A DNA stretch of 64,000 nucleotides from Planctomycetota bacterium (GTDB lineage: Bacteria; Planctomycetota; Phycisphaerae; Phycisphaerales; SM1A02): positions 186,001 to 250,000 of the forward strand of contig JACZRS010000001.1 in assembly GCA_022574595.1 (NCBI GenBank), written 5' to 3'. The position numbers were made by a program, and so were the translations under genes. Under the pieces are notes generated by a model that did not search any database, was not told the DNA's origin, and saw only the letters and a program-made list of their open reading frames with translations. Positions 24,836-33,169 of the stretch are shown in pieces. Within the stretch, counting starts at the first letter, position 1. Every line of letters starts with the position of its first letter.

Positions 24836-25291
24836 GGCGAGGTAGTGTAACCAAGCAATCGAGACTAGCTAGCGACTCGGCTCATGAGTTCTACCTTCAA
24901 GAAGGGTCATAAACTGAGGAGGAATTTCGTGATCGAGCTTATTTGCTACATGAACGTAATCCCACGCAGCGGATCAAGCCCGCCGGTCAAACAGACCTTC
25001 TCGATGCCACAGATCCGGTATGGACCGCGATGCCTTGATGCTTTTTTTCGCCCAATCACCCTTTAAAATGGCCTTGAAGGGAGTTTTTGGAAGGTCAGTG
25101 TATATCTGGGATTGTATGGCAGATTGAGGCTAGCCAAGATGGCTAATCTAGCCTACCATCCGCACAAATCATATTGATTTTGTCAGTGGGCGGAGCTATT
25201 TGAAACTCAGCACTGACAAGCCCGACGCAGGTCAACCCCGAGGATCCCGTTGAGCCCCTTTTTTTCCCGCTCGGGATACGGAATTTCAGTT
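24836..25291 (+). other. Long intergenic region, probable promoter and 5' leader of the RRM gene
   Basis: No gene was found. It carries a GATGCC-rich stretch (about 25009-25040) similar to one at 26880-26925, a weak CCCTT/AAGGG hairpin followed by AGTTTTT (25048-25075), and a C/T-rich segment (GAGCCCCTTTTTTTCCCGC) just before the RRM start. Long leaders are common for cold-regulated RNA-binding proteins, so leader control is possible but not shown. Confidence 0.4.
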
Positions 25292-25594
25292 GTGAAGATC
25301 TACGTAGGAAACTTGTCATTTGATATGACGGAAAACGAACTTCGCGATCTCTTTACAGAGTTCGGAGAAGTTGGCGATGTGAACTTGATCACCGATCGTG
25401 AAACAGGTCGACCCCGAGGGTTCGGCTTTGTGGAAGTTACCGATGATTCAGCCGCACGCGAAGCAATCGGCGCACTTGATGGTAAAGAAGTCATGTCGCG
25501 TCAACTAAAAGTCAACGAAGCCAAGCCTCGCACCGATCGTGGTGGCGGTGGTGGCGGCCGAGGTGGCGGTGGTGGCGGCGGACGTCGCTGGTAA
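25292..25594 (+). CDS. RRM-type RNA-binding protein with glycine-rich tail
   Basis: A 100-residue protein made of one RNA recognition motif: RNP2 KIYVGNLSFD at the start and RNP1 RPRGFGFVEV in the middle. A tail of Gly and Arg (GGGGGGRGGGGGGGRRW) follows. This is the layout of the bacterial/cyanobacterial Rbp family, which bind single-stranded RNA and are often cold-induced. The natural start is GTG 25292, giving MKIYVGN; a TTG 42 bases upstream would add an unrelated stretch. A strong terminator follows, so it is a single-gene transcript. Confidence 0.9.
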   Translation: MKIYVGNLSFDMTENELRDLFTEFGEVGDVNLITDRETGRPRGFGFVEVTDDSAAREAIGALDGKEVMSRQLKVNEAKPRTDRGGGGGGRGGGGGGGRRW

Positions 25595-25626
25595 ATCGCG
25601 AACGAAAAATGTGATTTACATCACAC

Positions 25627-25656
25627 AAGCCCAGGACTAAGTCCCGGGCTTTTTCT
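25627..25656 (+). terminator. Intrinsic terminator of the RRM gene
   Basis: AAGCCCAGGAC pairs with GTCCCGGGCTT (one A/C mismatch) around a three-base loop and is followed by TTTTTC. Confidence 0.85.
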
Positions 25657-25680
25657 ATTGGTGGGAAGTATGCAAAAGAA

Positions 25681-25711
25681 AACACGGCGTCCGGGGGCCG
25701 CCCGCTAAACG
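25681..25711 (+). repeat. 31-bp GC-rich repeat, copy 1
   Basis: AACACGGCG, one variable base, CCGGGGGCCGC, one variable base, CGCTAAACG. It matches 45953-45983 at 29 of 31 positions on the same strand. CGCTAAACG is the complement of the CGTTTAGC flank seen in the other repeats. Confidence 0.75.
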
Positions 25712-25714
25712 GGG

Positions 25715-26569
25715 TTATTCATCTAGCGGATCGTAAACATCATTGACGGTATACTTGGTTGCAGCGATGGAGATGCACAAGAACGCATCGGCGGCGGCTT
25801 GTTTGCCGTTGGGGTGATCGAACTCGGCTGCGAATATGTTGTCGGGCACAGCGCCGCTGCCGGGGTCGAATGTTGTTTGTTGTGGAAAGACAGTTTCCAA
25901 TGTTGTGACGTGACCATCTGCAAATGCGATATTGCCAACCCACTTATCGTAAGGTTTCGTGAATCTAAATACAGGTGAACGCAAGTATTGCGAAGGATCA
26001 AGGATGGTTTGATCGTATGCGCGTGTGCCAAGGATCGGTATGGAGTCTGAAATTTTAGATGAATGTAGTACATCACGCCGATCTCCTACAGCGGCCACAT
26101 GTGCGTATGAACCGTTTGCACCTATCTTAGGATCTTCGATATGCATGACAAACGAATCGTCCCAGTATGAACTATTAAAAGGTTCATATTTGCCGTGGTC
26201 GTAATCTTTATCTACCAGGACATGATCGCTTACTTCAATAGGGCTGACTAACAATTCTACATTTACATAGTGTCTCATGGTCATCAACGAATAGAGATTT
26301 GCTGAATGATTGAGCGTGTAATCTTCTTCTCCGCTTGCAGATGGAGGGGCAATGAGGCTGGGTACTGGAAATGGACCATTAAGCTCACGAGAGAAAACCA
26401 CCATTGATTGGCTAATCTGCTGGATTTGTGAGCCGTCTTTCAGAGAGATCATGTCTCTACGCAGTTGAGAAACCTTTACTAAGACTAAGGCAACAATGAT
26501 GATTAGCACTATCAATACAACGATGATTTCGATCTGTGTCATACCGCGAGCTTGGGTTTGCTGGCGCAT
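25715..26569 (-). CDS. Pseudopilin-like protein with prepilin cleavage signal and DGHV motif
   Basis: A 284-residue protein. Its N-terminus has the type IV prepilin signal: a short basic leader, then G-MTQIE with Glu at +5 and a long hydrophobic helix (IIVVLIVLIIIVALVLVKV). Prepilin peptidase should cut after the Gly. Near the C-terminus GNIAFADGHVTTLE is the DGHV-type motif common in planctomycete pseudopilin-like secreted proteins. It probably sits in the envelope, possibly with a type II secretion or pilus-like machine not seen in this window. The frame runs on upstream to 26692, but that part crosses intergenic repeats and is not coding. Confidence 0.8.
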   Translation of the reverse strand: MRQQTQARGMTQIEIIVVLIVLIIIVALVLVKVSQLRRDMISLKDGSQIQQISQSMVVFSRELNGPFPVPSLIAPPSASGEEDYTLNHSANLYSLMTMRHYVNVELLVSPIEVSDHVLVDKDYDHGKYEPFNSSYWDDSFVMHIEDPKIGANGSYAHVAAVGDRRDVLHSSKISDSIPILGTRAYDQTILDPSQYLRSPVFRFTKPYDKWVGNIAFADGHVTTLETVFPQQTTFDPGSGAVPDNIFAAEFDHPNGKQAAADAFLCISIAATKYTVNDVYDPLDE

Positions 26570-26924
26570 GTAATGTAATACGGGGTAGGTAGGGGGGTTG
26601 GTTCGGTGATTTTGTGTTTGTTTAATATGAGGGCGAAGATTACGCACGGGCGAGACGCCCGTACCACTTATGAGATTGTGCTGGGCAGCCATTAGCCCCG
26701 GGTTTTACCCGGGATCGCATGTGTTTAATCGCAAGTGCACACATTCCAACGCCCAATCCCGGCGGAGCCGGGTGCTAATGGTTGTAAGAGCTTTTACAAA
26801 ATGGAACAAATTTATCCACGAGTGCCAAGTGCCTTCTTCAAACGCTCCCCTGTCGGGTCGCGGCTAAACGGGTTTGCTTGATGCCACGATGCCTTGATCC
26901 CTTGATGCCTTGATGCCTTCTCCC
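26570..26924. repeat. Repeat-dense intergenic region
   Basis: No gene. It contains a GGGC-GAGAC-GCCC hairpin (26648-26660) of the widespread planctomycete type whose translation reads GTGVSPV; the second copy of the CCATTAGCCCCGGG hairpin (26689-26716); a GGCGGAGCC-type hairpin (26755-26773); a minus-strand composite repeat (26821-26872); and tandem TTGATGCC units (about 26878-26924). One TTATCCACG (26811-26819) is close to a DnaA box but isolated. Confidence 0.7.
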
Positions 26925-27596
26925 TCACGCCATTGCGGGTTCTTTTACCAATTGCGCTTTGGATTTTTCCCAGTCGGCCAAGAAGTTCTTGAGGCCGACA
27001 TCCGTTAATGGATGCTTGATCATTTGTTGAATGACTTTTAGTGGTGCGGTCGCAACATCGCTTCCCATCATCGCAGCTTGAACCATGTGCTGCGGATGGC
27101 GGATAGATGCGGTAAGGATCTTGGTTTTAAATCCGTAGTTATCGTAGATTACGCGGATCTGTTGAATGATCTCCATGCCATCGCCACCCACATCATCAAC
27201 GCGGCCAACGAAGGGGCTGATTAGAAACGCACCGGCCTTGGCTGCGAGGAGTGCTTGAAGCGGTTGAAAGCAAAGTGTCATGTTGACCCTTACTCCACGA
27301 TCAGAAAGCGTCTTGCAGGCTTTGATGCCTTCTTCGATACATGGAAATTTGATGACGATATTTTCTGCTATATCAATGAGCGGCTCCGCTTCTGCGATCA
27401 TGGCATCATGCTCAATAGAAACCACCTCGGCAGAGACCGGCCCTTTAACCACAGCGCAGATCTCTTTCATACGCTGCTTAAAAGGTACGCCTTCTTTGGC
27501 AATGAGGCTGGGGTTGGTGGTTACGCCATCAAGTACGCCTAGTGAGGCTGCGATCTTGATTTCATCGAGGTTTGCGGTGTCAACATAAATATCCAT
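26925..27596 (-). CDS. tal: Transaldolase / fructose-6-phosphate aldolase family enzyme
   Basis: A 223-residue enzyme of the short transaldolase (TalC/MipB, Fsa) subfamily. It begins MDIYVDTANLDEIK and has GVTTNPSLIAKEG; the Schiff-base lysine is in NIVIKFPCIEEGIKA; LISPFVGRVDDVGGDGM and ILTASIRHPQHM complete the barrel. It transfers dihydroxyacetone units in the pentose phosphate pathway and would work with the transketolase at 13.2 kb. Some members are aldolases for fructose 6-phosphate, and sequence alone does not separate the two. Confidence 0.92.
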   Translation of the reverse strand: MDIYVDTANLDEIKIAASLGVLDGVTTNPSLIAKEGVPFKQRMKEICAVVKGPVSAEVVSIEHDAMIAEAEPLIDIAENIVIKFPCIEEGIKACKTLSDRGVRVNMTLCFQPLQALLAAKAGAFLISPFVGRVDDVGGDGMEIIQQIRVIYDNYGFKTKILTASIRHPQHMVQAAMMGSDVATAPLKVIQQMIKHPLTDVGLKNFLADWEKSKAQLVKEPAMA

Positions 27597-27651
27597 ACGG
27601 ATAGTTTAGCCAGGAATTAGCTTGTGTGGAACTTTTTGGGTGTTATCCACT

Positions 27652-29064
27652 TTACTTACTGAACAACATCAAAAGCATAATAAAATTGGCTATTAGGCTC
27701 ATGATGATGATCACATAAAGGATGGTGGACTTTGTCCCATCCTGTGAAGTTGCCTGGGTTCTGGGTTTTGCGACTTTCACCGGGCCTGTCTTTTCCGAAG
27801 CCTTCAAAGCTGGGCCTATTGCGGACAGGTCAAAGCTCTTATGAGCGAAGTGGGGCGGTTGTCCTTTAGCGATCAGACGCAGATCCGTTAGCAGATCGAC
27901 CGCATTTTGATAGCGCTCAGCTGGAATCTTGGCCATCATCATTTCTATGACTTGTGCGCAGCCAGCGGTGACATTTGGCGTGATGTGGTCTGGCGGAATG
28001 AGTTCCGCCTTAAGGTGTTTGTGCATTACTGCAGAGGGATTCTTACCACCAAATGGGACTTTGCCCGTGACCATGTGATAGAAGGTTGCGCCTAAACCAT
28101 AGATATCCGCAGGCGGACCTATTTCGATTTCGCCACGGATTTGTTCGGGGCTGATGTAATAAGGCGTTCCATAGGCTCGGCCTGCCTCCGCCTCTGCTGC
28201 TTCCTTATCTGACATTGCACGCGCTAAACCAAGGTCAGCAAGTTTCACTACACCCTGTTTAGTTACCATTATGTTCTTTGGTTTGATATCACGGTGAACG
28301 AATCCGCGCTCATGAGCGTGATTCAATGCATAAGCAACTTGAGTTGTGACCTGGATTGCTTCACTAACTTTGATGCGTTTACCTTTTTTGATTCGATCAT
28401 AAATAGTCGGACCATCCACGTACTCCATAACGAAGTAGTGGTGATCACCCGCCTTTCCTACATCGACCGCTCCGACTATGTTTGGGTGGTTAAGTCTGGC
28501 TGCTGCTCTGCCTTCCTTGTAGAAGCGTTCAACGAACTTGGCGTTACCTGTGAATTTTTTAGGTAGTATCTTGATTGCTACGAGGCGATCCAAGCTGAGT
28601 TGTCGAGCAAGATAAACTGTGGCCATGGCACCGGAGCCGAGTTTCTTTTTTATTGTGTAGCCGGGGATTTGCTCGGTGGTCTTATTATCTTCGAATTCTG
28701 TTCTAAGCCGATCGAGTTGGCGGTTTGTTATGAAACCGTTGTCAACCATTAGATCCGCAAGCGTTCGAGGTTCATCAACCTCTGCGGATTCACGGAGCAT
28801 TGCGTCACATAGTTCGATTTCTTCAGATGTTGCAAGACCTGAGCGAACAACGAGTTTGCCTAGCATGGTGTCAAAGCCGCCGGTGGAAGTACCGCTTCCT
28901 GCAATGGCATCATCAGCTCCACTTTGTGCAGAGCCCGAAGATGCGCTTTGATCTGCTCCTACTGGCTGGGTGGATCCATCAGATGAATCGTCAAGAGAAA
29001 GTGGCTGTTCATCCTCTTGTGATGATATTGGATGCGATTTAGATTTTGGCCTTGATTTGCTCAC
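27652..29064 (-). CDS. PknB-type Ser/Thr protein kinase with PilB/GspE-like N-terminal domain
   Basis: A 470-residue protein. Residues 1-62 are Ser/Gly-rich and disordered. Residues about 65-127 (MLGKLVVRSGLATSEEIELC and LMVDNGFITNRQLDRLR) resemble the N-terminal domain of PilB/GspE ATPases, a known c-di-GMP or partner-binding module. The kinase domain follows: glycine loop GSGAMA (143-148), Lys165 in AIK, HRDIKPKN with Asp259, DLG at 277-279, and YGTPYYISPEQIRG. One membrane helix lies at the extreme C-terminus (ILYVIIIMSLIANFIMLLML), so the kinase faces the cytoplasm with no external sensor domain. All catalytic residues are present. Confidence 0.92.
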   Translation of the reverse strand: MSKSRPKSKSHPISSQEDEQPLSLDDSSDGSTQPVGADQSASSGSAQSGADDAIAGSGTSTGGFDTMLGKLVVRSGLATSEEIELCDAMLRESAEVDEPRTLADLMVDNGFITNRQLDRLRTEFEDNKTTEQIPGYTIKKKLGSGAMATVYLARQLSLDRLVAIKILPKKFTGNAKFVERFYKEGRAAARLNHPNIVGAVDVGKAGDHHYFVMEYVDGPTIYDRIKKGKRIKVSEAIQVTTQVAYALNHAHERGFVHRDIKPKNIMVTKQGVVKLADLGLARAMSDKEAAEAEAGRAYGTPYYISPEQIRGEIEIGPPADIYGLGATFYHMVTGKVPFGGKNPSAVMHKHLKAELIPPDHITPNVTAGCAQVIEMMMAKIPAERYQNAVDLLTDLRLIAKGQPPHFAHKSFDLSAIGPALKASEKTGPVKVAKPRTQATSQDGTKSTILYVIIIMSLIANFIMLLMLFSK

Positions 29065-29204
29065 GTATGCCTAGGCTGCCTTAGTTTTAGTGGGCTTTGT
29101 CAAGTAATACGCAATCCCCGGTAGCAAATGAAATCTGCACACAGGCTCAGCGATCGACTTGCCCCACTAATGAACGGAGATGATCCGCCCCTTACGGACC
29201 CCTC

Positions 29205-29248
29205 AAAAAACTCAAAAAACTACCACTGGGCATAACTTGCCCAAGTGG
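29205..29248 (-). terminator. Minus-strand terminator with long U-tract
   Basis: Read on the minus strand, CCACTTGGGCA and TGCCCAGTGG form a hairpin (29223-29248) followed by TAGTTTTTTGAGTTTTTT. It lies behind another terminator at 29304 and would stop read-through from the gene at 29.4-31.3 kb into the kinase gene. Confidence 0.65.
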
Positions 29249-29299
29249 AAGTCCTCACTATAACACCAATACGGGATGGTATATAAGGGGGTTCCATAC

Positions 29300-29325
29300 T
29301 GAAAAGAGGCCTTTGAAGGCCTCTT
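29300..29325 (-). terminator. Intrinsic terminator of the large secreted-protein gene
   Basis: AAGAGGCC pairs perfectly with GGCCTCTT around a six-base loop (29304-29325); on the minus strand the stem is followed by TTC after a short T run. It lies 32 bp after the stop codon at 29357. Confidence 0.75.
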
Positions 29326-29356
29326 GGATAACAAAATTTATTGCTTGGCTTAGGTG

Positions 29357-31315
29357 CTAATTCAGCGAAATAGTCACGTCAGCATCTTTTTGGCGAGTTT
29401 TTGTAGGCAATAGCTGCTCAAGGCCTGGATAGCCCTTGAATGTATCTTCGGGCAGCAATTCTTGGAGGCTTCTAAAGAAAGCTCGACTATGTAGTGCTGG
29501 AGCTTGGGGCTGTAACAATCGGATAAATGCATCCATTGCAGCTTCCCTCATCTCATTAGCGTTTTGCCTAGCCTTTTGTAATGCAGGAAGTAACACAGCC
29601 ACACCGACAAGTGCTACAAGTGGCGCACCGGAATTTCCTAACACACCTATACCGCCTGCAAGATTTACTAGAAACGAACGGTCCGCTTGAGTAGTAACGA
29701 TCATATCATTTCCATCAATGCGGTAAAATGAAGTTGATGCCTTTGCGCCTTTGAGCAAATCGTTAAATGAAGGCAGGATCAAGCCGGCATCTCGGGTTGC
29801 ATCACTGGGTGAACGCACGGCATTGCTGATAGCTGCGCAGATAAGACTTGTAAAGCCATATCCAGAACGAACCATGCGTGGCGTATCCATGAATGCAAAC
29901 TGCATCGAACCTTGCCAATTCTCGCCACCCATTTCCATAAATCTCGGGTTGTCAAGGATGCTTGGCTTATTTCCCTTAGCCTGTTCCATTGCTGCAACGA
30001 TTGCATGTGGTGTAAGTCCTGCAAAGAAATAATCGCCCGATACGCCAAAGCTAATTTCAAGCGGAATGGGCAAACCTGGGAATGTCAGCATTTTAAGTGC
30101 GTGACCTGCTACTTCGGCGTCGCGCAACTGCACATAGCCTTTAGCGTGCTCAACGCCAAGAGCGTTGATTGTCTCGCTTAATTTGTCAAGCGATGCGTTA
30201 AGTCCATCAGGGTTAGATAATTCAATAAACATGACAGAAGAAAAAAGTCCACCGCCACCGGTTGAATCTGACATGTAAAAACCCCAGGTTTCTCCCAGGT
30301 GATCAAAAAGATCGTTTCTCAGATGAAAACCGGTTTCTTCAGCCAACATTTCGATGGGGTCAATTTCCTCGCCCATCTGATCCATTTGTTGTGTAAACAT
30401 ATCAAGAAAAGCACTGAATTTAGCTTTTCCTGCTTCTGCTAAGGTTGCATCGGCAGGGATCATCTTCATGTGCGCGAGTGTTAAGGGTTCAGTGACAAGC
30501 GTTCCCTGGCGTGTTGCTGCTTGCACATATTTGCCAAATCGCATAATGCCATGCATTCTGTCATTGCCATGTCCCATTGCTGCGGTAATAGATCCAGCGT
30601 CTGGCCCCATAAGGCCGTACATTTCCAGCTGCTCTCTAATCATCTCCGCTTGTGGTCCCGCTCCCATTAGCAGCATTTCTGCTAATGGTCCAACCGCAGC
30701 TGCATCAAATTTCAGAGCCATGACTGGCCTAACACCCTCAGGTAAACCTAGCTCGGGCTTATTTGGCATCTCGGTATCAAGTTGATTAAGAGCAACAATC
30801 ACAGCCGGTGACTCTCCTTCCAACCATGGGCCGTAATAAAGCGGAACGCCTTCAAGATCGATCTCGCTAAAACCTTCCGCTTCATCAGATGGCATGCTTG
30901 GCATGGGAACCATTTGCATCATTTGGGCAAGACGAATTGCAAGCGCTTGGGCGCCTTCAGCATTACGCATAAAGTTAATCTGTGCATAAAACGGAGGACC
31001 AGCCTGTGGATCAGCGTCTTCTATCATTCCCGCACGAAGGAGCATTTGATTGGATAACAGGTCATAAACAAGCTGAATGGCCGGTACGGGAATCATGGGG
31101 TTATCTAGCTCAGCGGGCAACTCGCTAACACGATCATTGATCATGCGGAGAGCCTTAACCAACGCCAGGTCTTTATCATCAACCATCATCCGCTCTAACC
31201 CGCCGCTATATATGAGTAGAGCATCATCCGCAGTAGCTACGGGTGCAGCAAGTAGCGAAATGGCCAATGTCACAGAACCAGTCAAAACAGCGGTAAATTG
31301 GTGTTTACTGAGCAT
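29357..31315 (-). CDS. Large exported protein of unknown function (DUF3352-like appearance)
   Basis: A 652-residue protein with a signal peptide (cleavage about residue 29, ending VATA). The body is mixed alpha/beta and rich in Met and Leu (for example LAQMMQMVPMPSMPSDEAEG). Alternating strand-helix segments such as SVMFIELSNPDGLNASLDKL recall the DUF3352 family of exported proteins, but I am not sure of this. Near residues 565-600 a hydrophobic helix followed by VAVLLPALQKARQNANEMRE resembles the stem of planctomycete pseudopilins. A perfect AAGGAGG lies just upstream of the start, suggesting strong translation. Confidence 0.72.
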   Translation of the reverse strand: MLSKHQFTAVLTGSVTLAISLLAAPVATADDALLIYSGGLERMMVDDKDLALVKALRMINDRVSELPAELDNPMIPVPAIQLVYDLLSNQMLLRAGMIEDADPQAGPPFYAQINFMRNAEGAQALAIRLAQMMQMVPMPSMPSDEAEGFSEIDLEGVPLYYGPWLEGESPAVIVALNQLDTEMPNKPELGLPEGVRPVMALKFDAAAVGPLAEMLLMGAGPQAEMIREQLEMYGLMGPDAGSITAAMGHGNDRMHGIMRFGKYVQAATRQGTLVTEPLTLAHMKMIPADATLAEAGKAKFSAFLDMFTQQMDQMGEEIDPIEMLAEETGFHLRNDLFDHLGETWGFYMSDSTGGGGLFSSVMFIELSNPDGLNASLDKLSETINALGVEHAKGYVQLRDAEVAGHALKMLTFPGLPIPLEISFGVSGDYFFAGLTPHAIVAAMEQAKGNKPSILDNPRFMEMGGENWQGSMQFAFMDTPRMVRSGYGFTSLICAAISNAVRSPSDATRDAGLILPSFNDLLKGAKASTSFYRIDGNDMIVTTQADRSFLVNLAGGIGVLGNSGAPLVALVGVAVLLPALQKARQNANEMREAAMDAFIRLLQPQAPALHSRAFFRSLQELLPEDTFKGYPGLEQLLPTKTRQKDADVTISLN

Positions 31316-31427
31316 CTTAAGTGCCTCCTTTTTATAGAACGGGCATATCGCAATCTTTCGGCATGATAGCTCTATACTTTCAGTCAGAGCGAACTTTGAT
31401 CCTATTGAATAGCTTAGATTGTGATAT

Positions 31428-32558
31428 ATGGCTGACCCAAAGCGAATCCTGATAGTCCGCCCCAGCGCCCTAGGCGATGTTTGCCGTTCCGTACCCGTGC
31501 TGGTGAGCCTTAGAAAAGCCTATCCCAATGCCAGAATAGAGTGGCTGGTTCAGGATGGATTTGTTGACGCGATCAAAGCCCATCCAGCTTTGGATGAAGT
31601 TATCCCATTTCCACGTAAGCTCTTTGGCAGTTGGTGGAGAAACCCAATTGTTGCGTTTGCAATGCTGCGATGGTTTATAGCGTTAAGAAAACGAAGATAC
31701 GAGCTAGTTATAGATTTTCAAGCATTGGGTAGAAGTGGTTTTATTACTGCAATAACCGGGGCCAAGCGTCGAGTCGGTTATCAATCAGCACGTGAGATGG
31801 GCTGGATTGGCTACACAGTTAGGCATCCTGATTCGACTGCTATTCACACCGTAGATCGCATGCTGCATCTTATTGAATCAGAGGGACTTGAAGTTGTTAA
31901 AGACATGCAGCTTTATGTGAGTGGTGAAGATAAGAGATGGTGGCATAGCCAAGCTGAGGAATTGGGGATGTTAGACAAAACTTATGTGGTAATAGCGCCA
32001 ACAAGTCGCTGGGCCAGCAAGCGCTGGCCGGCGGAGCGCTGGGCGGAGTTACTTGAACCATTACTGGATCGATGCTTTGAGCGCATCATTATGATCGGCG
32101 CTCCCAACGAACGCAGGCAAGTGCTGGAAATAGTGCCAAGCAGCAGTTTCTGCGAAGAACGATTCATTGACCTGGTTGGTAAGGCAAGTATTAGTCAAAC
32201 CATGGCTGTGATTGAAAAGGCATCATTAGTAATCGCTAACGATTCCGCACCCTTGCATATGGCTGTTGGCTTTAATAAGCCTTGCATAGCGCTGTTTGGA
32301 CCAACTTCACCAGCGCGCGTAGGCCCTTATCAACGTTTGGATTCTGTATTAAGAGATAAAGCGTTAGAGCCACAAGTTGCTATTAATTTCAAAGACCCCC
32401 GGCTTGGTGATACGCTTATGAGGTCAATTAAAACCGAGGATGTACTTGAGCGAATAGATGCGTTCTTTGCAGACGGAAGAATTGTAGATGGCTCACATCA
32501 AGGTAGCGTTAATGCAGCGCATGATTTATCTGCGAAAGTTAAGGAGATCGTTGCTTGA
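31428..32558 (+). CDS. Glycosyltransferase family 9 (LPS heptosyltransferase-like)
   Basis: A 376-residue protein with the family 9 layout: RILIVRPSALGDVCRSVPVL at the start, an acceptor-binding N-terminal half, and a donor-binding half with VVIAPTSRWASKRWPAERWA, DLVGKASISQTMAVIEKASL, IANDSAPLHMAVGF and ALFGPTSPARVGPY. Family 9 enzymes (WaaC, WaaF, WaaQ) add heptose to the LPS core from ADP-heptose. The heptose activation enzyme HldE lies 2 kb downstream in the same operon, which supports that role. Its stop overlaps the TTG start of maf. Confidence 0.88.
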   Translation: MADPKRILIVRPSALGDVCRSVPVLVSLRKAYPNARIEWLVQDGFVDAIKAHPALDEVIPFPRKLFGSWWRNPIVAFAMLRWFIALRKRRYELVIDFQALGRSGFITAITGAKRRVGYQSAREMGWIGYTVRHPDSTAIHTVDRMLHLIESEGLEVVKDMQLYVSGEDKRWWHSQAEELGMLDKTYVVIAPTSRWASKRWPAERWAELLEPLLDRCFERIIMIGAPNERRQVLEIVPSSSFCEERFIDLVGKASISQTMAVIEKASLVIANDSAPLHMAVGFNKPCIALFGPTSPARVGPYQRLDSVLRDKALEPQVAINFKDPRLGDTLMRSIKTEDVLERIDAFFADGRIVDGSHQGSVNAAHDLSAKVKEIVA

Positions 32559-33169
32559 TCTTCCCTGCTCCGATTCGTTTAGCTAGTCGCTCACCAAGGC
32601 GTAAGTTACTTCTGGAAGAAGCGGGAATATCCGTAGTTGTGCAACCTCCACAAATAGATGATGGGAAATTGCAGGCAAAAAATGTTTCAGCGGAACATTG
32701 GGTGGCTGCGATGGCGCTGCTTAAAGCATTAGATGTTGCAAATACAATTCACTCAAAGGAAAAAACTAATGCAGGAACGGTTCTTGCTGCGGACACAGTT
32801 TGTGTACATCACGGAAAGATCCTTGGACAACCACGCGATGCAAACCATGCACGCAAAATGATCCACTCACTAAAAAATGCAGCTCATCGAACAATCAGCG
32901 GCGTCTGCCTCATTCGACTATGTGATGCGCAGCGAATATTGTTTATCGAGGAGACAACGGTCAAAATCGGCAACTTAAGTGATAGTGATATCGATCAGTA
33001 CATCCAGTCCAATGACTGGCAAGGAAAAGCGGGTGGCTATAACCTCATCGAGCGTGTTGAAAGTGGGTGGCCAATACTATGGGATGGCGATCCAACAACC
33101 GTTATGGGTTTACCTATGGATCGTTTATTGCCACTATTAAAACGAGATAGCAAGGGCATTCGCTCATGA
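32555..33169 (+). CDS. maf: Maf-family nucleotide pyrophosphatase
   Basis: A 204-residue protein of normal length. It has the Maf signature: RLASRSPRRKLLLEEAGI near the start, VLAADTVCVHHGKILGQP with the catalytic Asp, and KAGGYNLIERVESGWP, close to the KAG(A/G)Y motif. These enzymes hydrolyse non-canonical or modified nucleoside triphosphates. The start is TTG, within TTGA shared with the previous stop. The next gene overlaps by ATGA, so the whole unit is translationally coupled. Confidence 0.9.
   Translation: MIFPAPIRLASRSPRRKLLLEEAGISVVVQPPQIDDGKLQAKNVSAEHWVAAMALLKALDVANTIHSKEKTNAGTVLAADTVCVHHGKILGQPRDANHARKMIHSLKNAAHRTISGVCLIRLCDAQRILFIEETTVKIGNLSDSDIDQYIQSNDWQGKAGGYNLIERVESGWPILWDGDPTTVMGLPMDRLLPLLKRDSKGIRS

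Noticed and set aside
26570-26692. N-terminal 41-residue extension of the pseudopilin
   Set aside because: It runs through intergenic repeats and puts the prepilin leader far from the N-terminus; ATG 26569 gives a normal leader.
26811-27655. TTATCCAC sequences (26811 and 27646) as possible DnaA boxes of an origin
   Set aside because: Only two isolated near-matches, one of them next to a coding region; no cluster, no AT-rich unwinding region, and dnaN at 11.9 kb has no boxes beside it.
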